From contig JAEXDA010000003.1 of assembly GCA_023401925.1 (NCBI GenBank), positions 5,128-69,127 of the forward strand: a DNA stretch of 64,000 nt, given 5' to 3'. Below, one piece after another: positions 52,682 to 61,269 of this stretch. The notes beneath the pieces were generated by a model. That model did not search any database, was not told the DNA's origin, and worked only from the letters and a program-made list of their open reading frames with translations. Position numbers and translations under genes: made by a program. The stretch's first letter is position 1; the number at the start of each line of letters is the position of its first letter. This stretch comes from Bacillota bacterium. GTDB taxonomy: Bacteria; Bacillota; UBA4882; UBA8346.

Positions 52682-53230
52682 ATGAATGAAACTTTGAGGG
52701 TTATTAAAAGCAGGAGAAGTATAAGGAAATACAAATTCGAACAGATCGCTGATTCTGAATTACAGACAATATTAGAGGCTGCTGTTTTCGCACCCATGTC
52801 GGAACAAAAATGGCATTTTACAGTGATTCAAAACAGAGACTTACTCGATAAAATGGTTAATCTGATCAAAGAAGACTTTTTGAATTCGGATAGCCAAATT
52901 ATGATACAAAGAGTTAAGGATCCAATTTATCATACCTTTTATAATGCGCCTACAGTCATTTTGATCTCTGCAGATAAGACCGCGCCACAGATTGAATGCG
53001 GATTAGCGGCGCAAAATATCATGCTGGCGGCAGAATCGTTAAATATCGGTTCCTGTTTTATTTTGTCTTCAGGGATTCTTTTTAAGACAGAACAAGGTAA
53101 TAACTTGAAAAAGGAATTAGCCATTCCTGATAATTATAATTACGTATGCACGATAGCGCTTGGATATGCATATGGAGATGCTCCTCTCGCCCCGCCAAGA
53201 GACATGAATGTAATTGATTACCTAAAATAA
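52682..53230 (+). CDS. Nitroreductase-family FMN oxidoreductase
   Basis: 182 residues. N-terminal RRSIRKYKFEQI and EAAVFAPMSEQKWHFTVI are the FMN-binding pattern of the nitroreductase fold; AAQNIMLAAESLNIGSCFI and a C-terminal ALGYAYG follow. Usual length for the family. Such enzymes reduce nitroaromatics, flavins or quinones; the natural substrate cannot be told. GGAGG lies nine bases before ATG. Single-gene unit with promoter and terminator. Confidence 0.85.
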   Translation: MNETLRVIKSRRSIRKYKFEQIADSELQTILEAAVFAPMSEQKWHFTVIQNRDLLDKMVNLIKEDFLNSDSQIMIQRVKDPIYHTFYNAPTVILISADKTAPQIECGLAAQNIMLAAESLNIGSCFILSSGILFKTEQGNNLKKELAIPDNYNYVCTIALGYAYGDAPLAPPRDMNVIDYLK

Positions 53231-53317
53231 TCTAATCCACGGGGCTTCCGACTCCAAATAAGAAAGGCGGCTTCGGCAACGGAGGCAGCTTTACCTGAAC
53301 AAAAGAAGGCAAGAAAA

Positions 53318-53345
53318 AAACCTCGTTTAAAACAAGACGAGGTTT
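53318..53345 (+). terminator. Terminator of the nitroreductase gene
   Basis: AAACCTCG pairs with CGAGGTTT around a 12-base loop, followed by CTCTTTAG, 88 bases after the stop. Confidence 0.7.
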
Positions 53346-53438
53346 CTCTTTAGTATCGATGGTTTACAAGTTTTCTTTGTATAATTCTTTGAATCTACCA
53401 TTTGTTACCAATCCATGTTGATAAATCTTTGTTTTAAA

Positions 53439-53515
53439 TGGTGCGCCAGGAGGGGCTCGAACCCCCGACCTACAGATTCGAAGTCTGCCACTCTATCCAA
53501 CTGAGCTACTGGCGC
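53439..53515 (-). tRNA. tRNA-Arg (anticodon TCG)
   Basis: 77-nt cloverleaf on the minus strand: acceptor GCGCCAG/CTGGCGC, D-arm AGCTCAGTTGGATAGAG, anticodon stem GCAGA/TCTGT with loop CTTCGAA (anticodon TCG, reads CGA), T-loop GGTTCGAGCCC, and an encoded CCA end. A near-consensus promoter lies 74 bases upstream. Confidence 0.95.
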
Positions 53516-53588
53516 GATTCTCTCTTCCTACACCCCCTGTTATTGTTAACAATAAACAGGTCCAGCGCAAGAAATGTTTTGCTTTGAT

Positions 53589-53617
53589 ATTATAGCATAG
53601 TCGCCTTTTTTTTGCAA
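53589..53617 (-). promoter_or_regulatory. Promoter of the tRNA-Arg gene
   Basis: On the minus strand TTGCAA (53617-53612), a 17-base spacer and TATAAT (53594-53589). Transcription would start about 53582, roughly 67 bases before the mature tRNA. Confidence 0.8.
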
Positions 53618-53808
53618 TGAATCCGCGGGTGGGCGCCAACCTTTCGGATGGTAAATTTCCCCTAAAGATTTTACCATTTGTACACAATATCGCCACATAT
53701 AACACAAAAATGCGGGCTATAATAAATGGTATGAAATCCTCCTTATTTTTAGCCCAGTTCATCTGGGTTTTTTCTTTGAAGTAGGCCAATAAAAAACGAT
53801 TATCCGAT

Positions 53809-54150
53809 TCAAGCTCGATACGAAATCCCGTATGTGGCAACCGTTACGCATTGAATGCCCGCATTTGCATAAGGGTCGCTATTTCTGTTATTTTTCTGGT
53901 CTTTCACTGCGGCGGTAAGTTGTTGAATTTTGTCATCCACCAAGTTTTTTTCCATTCCCAGTTGTTCAATGGCGTCTTGCTTAAAACCCTTATCCATTTT
54001 ACTCTTGTTGACAGCCTTGACTTCTTTGTTCAATAAATCCTTAAAACTTTTTAAAGTCTTAATATCCTTTTGGTATTCCTCAATTTGAGCTTTGGACGAT
54101 TTGGCTACCGGCGTGGCATAGCCTACGGCAGCAACTGATGTAACAACCAT
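53809..54150 (-). CDS. Small Lys-rich helical protein, unknown
   Basis: 113 residues with a strong ribosome site (AAGGAGG, seven bases before ATG 54150). The N-terminus MVVTSVAAVGYATPVAKSSK is mildly hydrophobic but is not a clear signal peptide. The centre (about 22-85) is Lys/Asp/Gln-rich helix, likely coiled coil (YQKDIKTLKSFKDLLNKEVK, then KNLVDDKIQQLTAAVKD). The C-terminus ANAGIQCVTVATYGISYRA is different and unfamiliar. No family recognised. Single-gene unit, divergent to the spermidine-synthase-like gene. Confidence 0.55.
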   Translation of the reverse strand: MVVTSVAAVGYATPVAKSSKAQIEEYQKDIKTLKSFKDLLNKEVKAVNKSKMDKGFKQDAIEQLGMEKNLVDDKIQQLTAAVKDQKNNRNSDPYANAGIQCVTVATYGISYRA

Positions 54151-54349
54151 AATTTTTCCTCCTTTATTTGGTTATTTCTTTCAATAAATTATCGGAAATA
54201 TTAAGAAAAAAGTTAAGCTTTTCTTCCAAGAAAATCCCAGCCACTTTCCCAGGATTTTGGATGCCCATTATAATATTCCGCGTGAAGGAATCCAGCCAAT
54301 GTTACGCGAATGATTGGTTATTCCAATCGATTACAAGGAGGGATCTTTC

Positions 54350-55948
54350 GTGTTGCAAGTGATTGTTTTTTTATGCGGAGCGGTTTTAATGTCCTTGGAA
54401 ATGGTCGGTAGCCGGCTGCTGGCGCCAACATTCGGATCTTCTATTTATGTTTGGGGGGCTTTGATTGTCGTCGTGATGGCGGCGTTAACCTTGGGGTATT
54501 ATTACGGGGGCCGTATTGCAGACAAGCATCCCCATTACCGGATCATGGGAGCGATATTGGCACTCGCGGGGGGATATATTGGATTTTTACCTTTTTGGGC
54601 GGGATCAGTCACCGGTTCTTTCGGCACATGGGAACCAAGGTTGGGTTCGCTTTTCGTTTCGATGATATTTTTCTTCATACCAAGCGTTTTGCTGGCAACC
54701 ATTTCACCGTTTGGAATTAAACTCGCTACCCGCAACCTGACTACAATCGGCAATACTGCAGGTTATATGGCTGCAATCTCCAGTGCCGGAAGCATTATCG
54801 GCACCTTATTAACCTCCTTTTTTCTCATTCCGGCCATGGGCGTCCGTAATATTGTGCATACTCTGGGAGTTATCCTGCTGTTCCTGTCGATACTAATGTT
54901 TTTAGCCGCACGGCGGGGTCGCAGAAACCCTCGGAAGCCAAGTGGCGAACCTGTTTCAAAATCACTCGACAGGATGATTTGCTTTGTCATGATAGGCGTT
55001 ATATCCTTGATCGTGTTATGGGCCTTATCCGGGAGCAGGATAACCCAGGATTGGTTTTATGAAGTACTTTATGAACGCGACTCACTGTATCATCACATCC
55101 GAGTCGTTCAGGACAGCACTTCGCGGCGATTGCATTTTGACGAGTCCTTCCAGAGTGAAATGAATTTAAAAAACCCCCTGGAAATGGTTTTCACTTACAC
55201 ATCTTACTTGCATCTGGGAGTGGTGGCCCATCCCGAACCGTCCCGCGTTTTATTTATCGGCCTGGGCGGGGGCTCGGCGCCCAAAAAATTCCTTCACGAC
55301 TATCCATCGTTAAAAGCCGTCGACGTTGTTGAAATTGATCCCGAGGTCATCAAAGTCGCCCGGAAATACTTCAAATTGCCAAGTAGCCCTAAGCTGAGAA
55401 TCTTCGCCCAGGATGGCCGTATTTTCGTTGAAAAAATTGCCCGGGAAATTGCCACGGGCCAGTCCGCTCCTTACGATATGGTAATTATTGATGCCTACAA
55501 CGCCAGTTCCATCCCGTATCATTTGACAACCAAAGAATTTGTTTCTGCGGTCCGCAAAACGCTGTCTCCGGACGGAGTGGTAGTCTCGAACATTATTGGC
55601 GCATTCGCCGGACAGTCAAGCGAGTTATTGCGCTCCATGACCCGTACAGTAGCGGCGGTCTTCCCTCAAGTCTATCTTTTTCCAATTTGGAATTTGCGAG
55701 GCAAGGAAGACGATTCGGAAAATAACATCATATTGATAGCCACAGCCGATCCCCGTTATTGGGATGCCGCAATATGGCAGGAGCGAGCAAACTCGCTCTA
55801 TCGCTCAAAGGCAATCAAGGAAAAGGTTCCGGAATATGTTAAGACCTTAGCGGATGACGATTGGATCCGCGACAAGTCGTGGCTTGCCAAAATGCCGCTT
55901 CTCACGGATGATTTTGCCCCGGTTGATACTCTGAAGAATCCACTATAA
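54350..55948 (+). CDS. Membrane-fused spermidine-synthase-like protein
   Basis: 532 residues. The N-terminal ~240 residues form eight membrane segments with a small-transporter look (GSRLLAPTFGSSIYVWGALI, TLGYYYGGRIADKHP); the rest is an aminopropyltransferase-like Rossmann domain (VLFIGLGGGSAPKKF, AVDVVEIDPEVIKVARKYF, YDMVIIDAYNA). Known relatives are annotated as fused MFS/spermidine synthase; the catalytic part keeps the GGG loop and both acidic residues. It may use decarboxylated S-adenosylmethionine or another substrate, and its relation to the separate carboxynorspermidine genes is open. GTG 54350 has AAGGAGG eight bases upstream; an ATG at 54314 does not. Confidence 0.8.
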   Translation: MLQVIVFLCGAVLMSLEMVGSRLLAPTFGSSIYVWGALIVVVMAALTLGYYYGGRIADKHPHYRIMGAILALAGGYIGFLPFWAGSVTGSFGTWEPRLGSLFVSMIFFFIPSVLLATISPFGIKLATRNLTTIGNTAGYMAAISSAGSIIGTLLTSFFLIPAMGVRNIVHTLGVILLFLSILMFLAARRGRRNPRKPSGEPVSKSLDRMICFVMIGVISLIVLWALSGSRITQDWFYEVLYERDSLYHHIRVVQDSTSRRLHFDESFQSEMNLKNPLEMVFTYTSYLHLGVVAHPEPSRVLFIGLGGGSAPKKFLHDYPSLKAVDVVEIDPEVIKVARKYFKLPSSPKLRIFAQDGRIFVEKIAREIATGQSAPYDMVIIDAYNASSIPYHLTTKEFVSAVRKTLSPDGVVVSNIIGAFAGQSSELLRSMTRTVAAVFPQVYLFPIWNLRGKEDDSENNIILIATADPRYWDAAIWQERANSLYRSKAIKEKVPEYVKTLADDDWIRDKSWLAKMPLLTDDFAPVDTLKNPL

Positions 55949-55974
55949 GAATTTATCTCCGAATTCTTTGGATT

Positions 55975-56032
55975 AGATATACGGTATACCGGAATAAGCC
56001 TCACCACTGCTTACTTTCCATACTGTATATCT
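55975..56032. terminator. Long inverted repeat between convergent genes
   Basis: AGATATACGGTAT pairs with ATACTGTATATCT (one mismatch, 12 pairs) around a 32-base loop, followed by TTCTAATAA. Probably the terminator for the spermidine-synthase-like and histidine kinase genes, which converge here. Confidence 0.45.
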
Positions 56033-56055
56033 TTCTAATAAACCGGTTGATTTCC

Positions 56056-57417
56056 TTAATTCTCCGGCAATCCAAGGATTACAGTTGCTCCTTTATCTTC
56101 CTCGCTCAAGATCTTAAGAAAACCATGATGCTGTTTCATGACTGCAAAACAATAGGTAAGTCCCAATCCAAGATTTCCAGCACCCTTTTTGGTTGAATAA
56201 AAAGGTTCCAATATATGTTTCTTGTCATAATGGCTAATACCGCTCCCACTGTCGCAAACCTCAAGATGAACAAAATGTCTTTTGATAGAGACCGAGAAAT
56301 TGATTGAACCCCCTTGCGGCATAGCCTCAATGGAATTATATATAATATTGATAAGGACTTCTCTTATATGAACCCGATCACAATGTATAATGAGGGATTT
56401 CTCCTGGTAATATTGGGTGATGTCTATATTTCTGATCGTAAATATTTTTTCCATTGAATCGACTATTTCTTTGACCAATTGATTAACGTCGATCTCTTCA
56501 ACAAAAAGAACAATCGGCTTAGTTTTTTCCGAAAACCGCCTCGCTAAATCCTCCAAATGGCGCGAGGCGGTTTCAATAATCCGAAGATTTTTCATTGCTT
56601 CCTGAGAATTCTCTTTTTTTAGATTCTCGGTAGCAATGTTAACCAATTGCAACTCATTACGAATGGCGTGATGAATTAAAGAAGCACCTGAATTAAAGAC
56701 CCGAATCGACTGATCCATGAAATCGTGTTCAAAATTTAGTTTTAAACCGATAAAACCGGTCCGGCCAATGGCAATCAAAATTGTTAAAAAAATAAACACC
56801 CCGAAAATTCCGGTAATATTGGTGAAATCATGTTTACCCAAAATCGGCTCAACATAAGCCACCCAAGTAATCAGCAACGACGGCAACGTCATAAAAGCAA
56901 TGATCATTTTTTGTCTTTTTATTTTCGGGGTTTTTTCAACCACCGCGGCATAACAAAGCAAAATATTACTCAGCAAAACATATAGTACACTCCATGATGA
57001 AATTAACCACCAAAAGTTGGGTAAATAGTCGGCATAGTAATAGACAAAACTCTGTTCGGGGTTGAATACATCTACACCAAAACCAATAACTACCGGGAGC
57101 AAAGTGAGGAGACTGAGTATATTTTTTTTCTGAGGATCATGATCAAAAATACCTGCCACAGAAAACGCCGCATTCAATAAAAAATAGGGACTCATTCGAT
57201 AAGATAGCACCGAACATACCCTGGCCAAGAGATGCGGAAAGACAAACGGATCCAAATATAACTCAGGATACGGGTCTAGGGTGATGGCGATTAACCCTAA
57301 AGAAAACGCTGTTATATAGCCAGCATAATAAAAAGCCACTTTCGATTTTTGCTTATAAAAAAGAACAAAAAGACTACTGGAAATAATACTGAGTGCCACA
57401 AAAACAATAAACTTCAA
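56056..57417 (-). CDS. Membrane sensor histidine kinase
   Basis: 453 residues. About seven or eight helices (to residue 225) are followed by a HisKA-type dimerisation helix with SLIHHAIRNELQLVN (His249/His250) and an ATPase domain with IYNSIEAMPQGG (N-box), CDSGSGIS (G1) and GLGLTYC (G2). The membrane part has no known ligand. A sporulation-type sensor kinase acting on Spo0F would fit the Spo0E neighbours, but this is a guess; no response regulator is adjacent. TTG 57417 lies seven bases after AAGGAG. Confidence 0.8.
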   Translation of the reverse strand: MKFIVFVALSIISSSLFVLFYKQKSKVAFYYAGYITAFSLGLIAITLDPYPELYLDPFVFPHLLARVCSVLSYRMSPYFLLNAAFSVAGIFDHDPQKKNILSLLTLLPVVIGFGVDVFNPEQSFVYYYADYLPNFWWLISSWSVLYVLLSNILLCYAAVVEKTPKIKRQKMIIAFMTLPSLLITWVAYVEPILGKHDFTNITGIFGVFIFLTILIAIGRTGFIGLKLNFEHDFMDQSIRVFNSGASLIHHAIRNELQLVNIATENLKKENSQEAMKNLRIIETASRHLEDLARRFSEKTKPIVLFVEEIDVNQLVKEIVDSMEKIFTIRNIDITQYYQEKSLIIHCDRVHIREVLINIIYNSIEAMPQGGSINFSVSIKRHFVHLEVCDSGSGISHYDKKHILEPFYSTKKGAGNLGLGLTYCFAVMKQHHGFLKILSEEDKGATVILGLPEN

Positions 57418-57666
57418 AATGTTCTCCTTGCCAAGTAAAATTCAAACTAAATTGAGCAATCATCCCTTTAATTCGATAATCATAGACAAAAACCTTTTGC
57501 ATGAAAGCTCGCAATTATCGTAATTGATGATTCGCGCACCGGATTATATCTAGACGATTTTATAAATGCAACATCATTCTCTAATTATGTTTTCGGCACA
57601 ATGCCAATTAGAATATAGCTTCATACAATGTACTAACAAAAGTCTTTAATAACAGACGAGGTGAAA

Positions 57667-57963
57667 ATGATGTCCATGAATAACAGTTCGGAAATCTTTC
57701 AATATATTATCCAACCCGAAGATACAGTATGGGAGTTAGCGGAAGAGTTTAACACCACTGAAGAGGGAATCTTGGCAGTCAATCCCGGTCTAGACCCTTA
57801 TAATATGTATATCAACCAAGTGATTAATATACCCGGCAATGCCGTAACAGCCCAACAATATAGACAATACAGAAGATATAGACGCCCCTACTATCGTCCT
57901 TACAGATATCCATACCGACGACCTTATTATCGGCCCTATTATCGACCCTATTCGCCATACTAA
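57667..57963 (+). CDS. LysM protein with Tyr/Arg/Pro-rich tail (coat-like)
   Basis: 98 residues. Residues about 10-57 are a LysM domain (FQYIIQPEDTVWELAEEFN, EEGILAVNPGL, YINQVINIPG). The tail from about 60 is built of YRRPYYRPYR-like repeats to the end. A LysM that binds peptidoglycan or cortex plus a Tyr/Arg-rich, cross-linkable tail suggests a spore coat or cortex-surface protein, analogous to SafA-type proteins. No signal peptide, as expected if made in the mother cell. ATG 57667 follows GAGG by five bases. Followed by a strong terminator. Confidence 0.7.
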   Translation: MMSMNNSSEIFQYIIQPEDTVWELAEEFNTTEEGILAVNPGLDPYNMYINQVINIPGNAVTAQQYRQYRRYRRPYYRPYRYPYRRPYYRPYYRPYSPY

Positions 57964-57982
57964 CATCGCTCTTTAGCGGACT

Positions 57983-58025
57983 AAAAAAGACTATAGCCTT
58001 CATTTCCAGGCTGATAGTCTTTTTT
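57983..58025. terminator. Terminator of the LysM gene
   Basis: AAAAAAGACTAT pairs with ATAGTCTTTTTT, with an inner stem AGCCT/AGGCT; strong T-run on the plus strand. Acts in both directions. Confidence 0.85.
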
Positions 58026-58056
58026 AGGATTCGCCGGCAGTTTTAAACTGTTGGAA

Positions 58057-58188
58057 ATGAGTCTCAAAAAAAGCTTCCCCGATATGAACGAATCCTTTTT
58101 TAAAAAAGGCACCAAAGCCGTCACGCCCAACAAAGGTATCGCCGACTCCAGCACCCTAAGAGTTTTCACAAAAAAGCAATCGATTTAA
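58057..58188 (+). CDS. Possible small basic protein, 43 residues
   Basis: ATG 58057 is preceded by TTGGAA only. The product, MSLKKSFPDMNESFFKKGTK, then AVTPNKGIADSSTLRVFTKKQ and SI, uses ordinary codons and has a positively charged profile. It ends four bases into the 3' end of the leftward HAD gene. The opposite-strand frame covering the same bases runs through the terminator and lacks a ribosome site. No family match; low confidence. Confidence 0.3.
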   Translation: MSLKKSFPDMNESFFKKGTKAVTPNKGIADSSTLRVFTKKQSI

Positions 58189-58811
58189 CTTGCAGTCACA
58201 ACCCTAACAATCTCTAACGGATTAATAAACCGATGCTGCGCGCCTGGGAATTTCCTGCGTTCTGCACCCCAAAGCGCCAAGCCGAAATCAACCTCGGCTC
58301 CCTTGGCAGCCAATAAATCATTTTCGGTGTCACCAATATAAATCATCTGTTTCGGCTTTACATTGACAACATCCATTATTTTAAAAATGGGTTCAGAGTC
58401 CGGCTTATGCCTGATGGTATCATCGGCACACACTATAAACGGAAAATACTTTTGAAGCCCGAAAGGGCTTAAATCGTCCATTAATTCTCGCCGCGTTTTC
58501 GAAGTCACAATTCCGGTTTTAATTCCCAAGCTCATAAGCTTTTTAAGAAGAAGCTCGATATCTGTAAAAACTTCGACCAAATGATAGTAATCCTTTATAT
58601 ATTGGTTCCACCGCACATTGGCGGCTTCAGCATTTCTGACTCCTAATCTTTTCAATGCTTCCACACCCGTTAAGCCCATAATAAAAGATAAATCCTTTAC
58701 CGGACAGCAGGAAGTCGTTTCCTCCCGAAGGAGTTTTCGCAAAGATAATACCGACGCTTCTTCGGTATCAATCAATGTTCCGTCCACATCAAAAATCACA
58801 CATTCATACAT
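58185..58811 (-). CDS. HAD-superfamily hydrolase (Gph/PpaX-like)
   Basis: 208 residues. Motif I is CVIFDVDGTLIDTEE, motif II TGIVTSKT, motif III/IV IYIGDTENDLLAAKGA with the cap between. Family enzymes are phosphoglycolate phosphatases, pyrophosphatases or sugar phosphatases; the exact substrate is unclear. It overlaps the end of the DeoR gene by 16 bases, so a sugar-phosphate substrate linked to that regulator is plausible. ATG 58811 with GGGGAAACTTC upstream. Confidence 0.8.
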   Translation of the reverse strand: MYECVIFDVDGTLIDTEEASVLSLRKLLREETTSCCPVKDLSFIMGLTGVEALKRLGVRNAEAANVRWNQYIKDYYHLVEVFTDIELLLKKLMSLGIKTGIVTSKTRRELMDDLSPFGLQKYFPFIVCADDTIRHKPDSEPIFKIMDVVNVKPKQMIYIGDTENDLLAAKGAEVDFGLALWGAERRKFPGAQHRFINPLEIVRVVTAS

Positions 58812-59590
58812 GAAGTTTCCCCGGATTGTTGTAGTATTATAAGTTCGGATCCAGCATTTTCTAGAATTTCACGCAATTCCCCCGATGGGGGCTGGTCGGT
58901 AATGAAGGTATTAATGGCCGAAAAATCCAGCACTTTAAAAAACGAACATTTCCCGAACTTGGTATGATCCGCCACCACGATGACTTGTTCGGCCCTTTTT
59001 GTTAATTCCCGCTTAAAATAAACATCATCTTCATGATAATAATAAATTCCTTCATGGTTAATCCCGACCGCGCCGAGAAAAACCTTGTTAAACCGATAAT
59101 CGGCCAACTTTCTCAATGAATCGTAACTCATTACATTCCGGGACTCAGGGGAAATCAAGCCCCCCAAAAGGTAAGTTTGAATGTTTGGATACTCCATGAG
59201 CATCCAGGCATTATCCAGCGACTGGGTTACAATTTTTAAAGAATTCACCCTTAGATGGGGAATCATGCACTTCACTGTGGTTGATACATCCAAAAAAACA
59301 AGTTCGTTTTCCCGGACAAAAGTGGCGGCATATTGACCCAACTTTTGTTTAACTTCGAGCTCATTATTTTGCCGTTCTGCATATTGGTTTAATTTATGGA
59401 TAAATTTGGTAATGGCAATTCCGCCGTGAGTACGGATTACTGCTCCTTGCTGGGTTAATTTAACGACATCCCTACGGGCGGTATCCCGGGAAACTTGAAA
59501 CATATCACAAATATCATTGACCGTCATGGACTCGCTTTTTTCCAAGTGCTCCATGATCCGATACAATCTTTCTTCCTGATAAATTTCCAC
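58796..59590 (-). CDS. DeoR-family transcriptional regulator
   Basis: 264 residues. The N-terminal winged helix-turn-helix (ERLYRIMEHLEKSESMTVNDICDMFQVSRDTARRDVVKLTQQGAVIRTHGG) is typical of DeoR repressors, followed by the sugar-phosphate-binding domain (FLDVSTTVKCMIPHL, YLLGGLISPESRN, FLGAVGINHEGIYYYHEDD, VVADHTKFGK). It would respond to a sugar phosphate. GTG 59590 follows GGAGGTGA. Operon with the HAD hydrolase; promoter at 59604-59632. Confidence 0.85.
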   Translation of the reverse strand: MEIYQEERLYRIMEHLEKSESMTVNDICDMFQVSRDTARRDVVKLTQQGAVIRTHGGIAITKFIHKLNQYAERQNNELEVKQKLGQYAATFVRENELVFLDVSTTVKCMIPHLRVNSLKIVTQSLDNAWMLMEYPNIQTYLLGGLISPESRNVMSYDSLRKLADYRFNKVFLGAVGINHEGIYYYHEDDVYFKRELTKRAEQVIVVADHTKFGKCSFFKVLDFSAINTFITDQPPSGELREILENAGSELIILQQSGETSCMNV

Positions 59591-59603
59591 TCACCTCCAT
59601 CCC

Positions 59604-59632
59604 ATTATACGTATTTATCGTCAAATGTGCAA
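59604..59632 (-). promoter_or_regulatory. Promoter of the DeoR-HAD operon
   Basis: On the minus strand TTGCAC (59632-59627), a 17-base spacer and TATAAT (59609-59604), just upstream of the GTG. GATAAATACG and ATGCGTATAAATG lie on either side, possible half-sites for autoregulation. Confidence 0.65.
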
Positions 59633-59715
59633 GTTAATTTAAGTGTTTTTAATCATTTATACGCATTTCCAATTCCCTTCAGTGGCCGAAAAAATTTCAT
59701 ACCCAAATAATAAAA

Positions 59716-59739
59716 CCGCTGTGCTATAATTTTCAGCGG
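59716..59739 (-). terminator. Terminator of the lipoate ligase gene
   Basis: CCGCTG (59716-59721) and CAGCGG (59734-59739) form a stem; on the minus strand TTTTATTATTT follows. It lies 45 bases past the lplA stop. Confidence 0.6.
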
Positions 59740-59783
59740 CTTATTTCAATTCCATCCGAAATTTTCCTCGATTGCCTCACCGT

Positions 59784-60764
59784 TTAAAATAAAAGTTCCA
59801 AAAACTCAAGGGTTGTGACACCGGCCAAATATTCCGCAAAACAAAACTCGGACAAAATCTCCAAGATGGCTTCTCTTTCATGCCTCACTCCAATAAGAGC
59901 TTGTTCTATTTGGTAAACATCCGATTTACCGAAAAAATCCCCAAAAATACGGGCATTTCGGATTACTCCGGTTTTAACATTCAAGAGGACTTCAACCGTT
60001 CCGCCTTTCAATCGGGCTTTATTTTGAAGGTTATATTCCGGTGAAATGCCATAATTCCAGTTCCAAGTGGCATACTTTCCTTGCACGGACTCATTCACTT
60101 TCTCAATATCGATTGAAGTTAGTCTGTATATTTCATAATGATCCCGGTCCGTTTTCACTTCATTGGCTATCATGGTTTTCAGCTCTTCAATCGTGATGGG
60201 TTCGGCAAGATGGCTTTGAATGTTGGTAATCCGGCTGGCAACCGACTTAACTCCCTTCCCTTCAAACTTGGACGGATCGACCTGTAAGGCGGCGCTAATA
60301 TCGGGAATAACAGCCGAAAAAAGAATGGTTCCATGGTGTAACAATCTGTTCTTATATTTATACTGAGCGTTCCCTGAAAATTTTTGTCCGGAGATGCAGA
60401 GATCGTTTCTTCCCGAAAGTTCGGCTTGAACGCCTAATTTGCGTAATACGGCGATGATGGGAGCGGTAAATTTGGAAAAATCACAAAAACTATCATGGAG
60501 GTCATTGACGATGAAGGTGAAGTTCAAATTGCCCAGATCGTGATAGACCGCCCCGCCTCCGGAAAGCCTCCGGACAACTTTGATATGATGTTTTTTAACA
60601 TAATCGAGATTAATTTCTCCTAAAGTATTCTGATTTTTCCCCACCACAATACAGGGAGAATTACGCCAAAGCATGAAGCATTCTTCGGTAAATTCCTTTA
60701 GCAGATATTCCTCAAGAGCCAGATTAAAGTAAGGACTTAGATTATTATTCTCAACAAATAACAT
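59784..60764 (-). CDS. lplA: Lipoate-protein ligase A
   Basis: 326 residues. LplA motifs: VVRRLSGGGAVYHDLGNLNFTFI (ATP/lipoate binding), GRNDLCISGQKFSGNAQY, LHHGTILFS and the accessory C-terminal domain (WNYGISPEYNL, RLKGGTVEVLLNV). It attaches free lipoate to 2-oxoacid dehydrogenase E2 or GcvH subunits. Full length. ATG 60764 with AGG nine bases upstream, a weak site. Single gene; no lipoylated target genes nearby. Confidence 0.9.
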   Translation of the reverse strand: MLFVENNNLSPYFNLALEEYLLKEFTEECFMLWRNSPCIVVGKNQNTLGEINLDYVKKHHIKVVRRLSGGGAVYHDLGNLNFTFIVNDLHDSFCDFSKFTAPIIAVLRKLGVQAELSGRNDLCISGQKFSGNAQYKYKNRLLHHGTILFSAVIPDISAALQVDPSKFEGKGVKSVASRITNIQSHLAEPITIEELKTMIANEVKTDRDHYEIYRLTSIDIEKVNESVQGKYATWNWNYGISPEYNLQNKARLKGGTVEVLLNVKTGVIRNARIFGDFFGKSDVYQIEQALIGVRHEREAILEILSEFCFAEYLAGVTTLEFLELLF

Positions 60765-60939
60765 CAGGGAAACCTACCATTCTAAGGCATTTTCTTATAA
60801 ATCTTCAAATTTATCTCCTTGATAGCTCCAGAAAACAGGATGGCCCTCATTGACCTCTCTCCGCTGAAATCCATCTTTGCTGATTCCGAAATATACTTAT
60901 TCACTACGCCAGCATCTCTCGTTTATCCTCTATTCTGTT

Positions 60940-61191
60940 TCACTTATACCAGGATAATTTGGGCATTAAAACTTGAATCCGCTTAACAGGATTACCTTGA
61001 ATACTTTTACTTTTTAGTTTTACTTCCTCCCGTTTTGCAAAATTATTTTGCAATATCGTTGCCTCTGAATTTTCTTTTCTACCAAATTCATCCATACCGA
61101 TTTCATTGGTCTCAATCGAACGAAACCCTTGTTCACCGACTGTAGGATGACCCGGTTCATAGATATCGGTATAAACACCCGGCCTAAATGT
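60940..61191 (-). pseudogene. Unrecognised gene fragment hidden in the gap before lplA
   Basis: An open frame of 83 codons after an in-frame TGA, without any ATG/GTG/TTG start near the beginning. The translation is clearly protein-like: RPGVYTDIYEPGHPTVGEQG, FRSIETNEIGMDEFGRKENS, EATILQNNFAKREEVKLKSK, then IQVLMPKLSWYK and a stop at 60940-60942. An overlapping shadow frame extends upstream (61020-61283), and a shift near 61185 could join them. No family recognised. Probably the C-terminal remnant of a broken gene. The rest of the 60765-60939 and 61192-61269 gap shows nothing. Confidence 0.4.
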
Positions 61192-61269
61192 TCAAAAATT
61201 TTTGATTCCAAAAAGATCACAAGGTCATTTTTTACTTCTTTGTATCCTATTAACCGTTGTTTTATTGAA

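Noticed and set aside
53493..53840. 115-residue minus-strand frame
   Set aside because: Overlaps the tRNA-Arg gene, its promoter and the start of a better-supported gene; no coding signature.
57981..58169. 62-residue minus-strand frame
   Set aside because: GTG start with no ribosome site; reads through the terminator at 57983-58025; the plus-strand frame 58057-58188 looks more natural.
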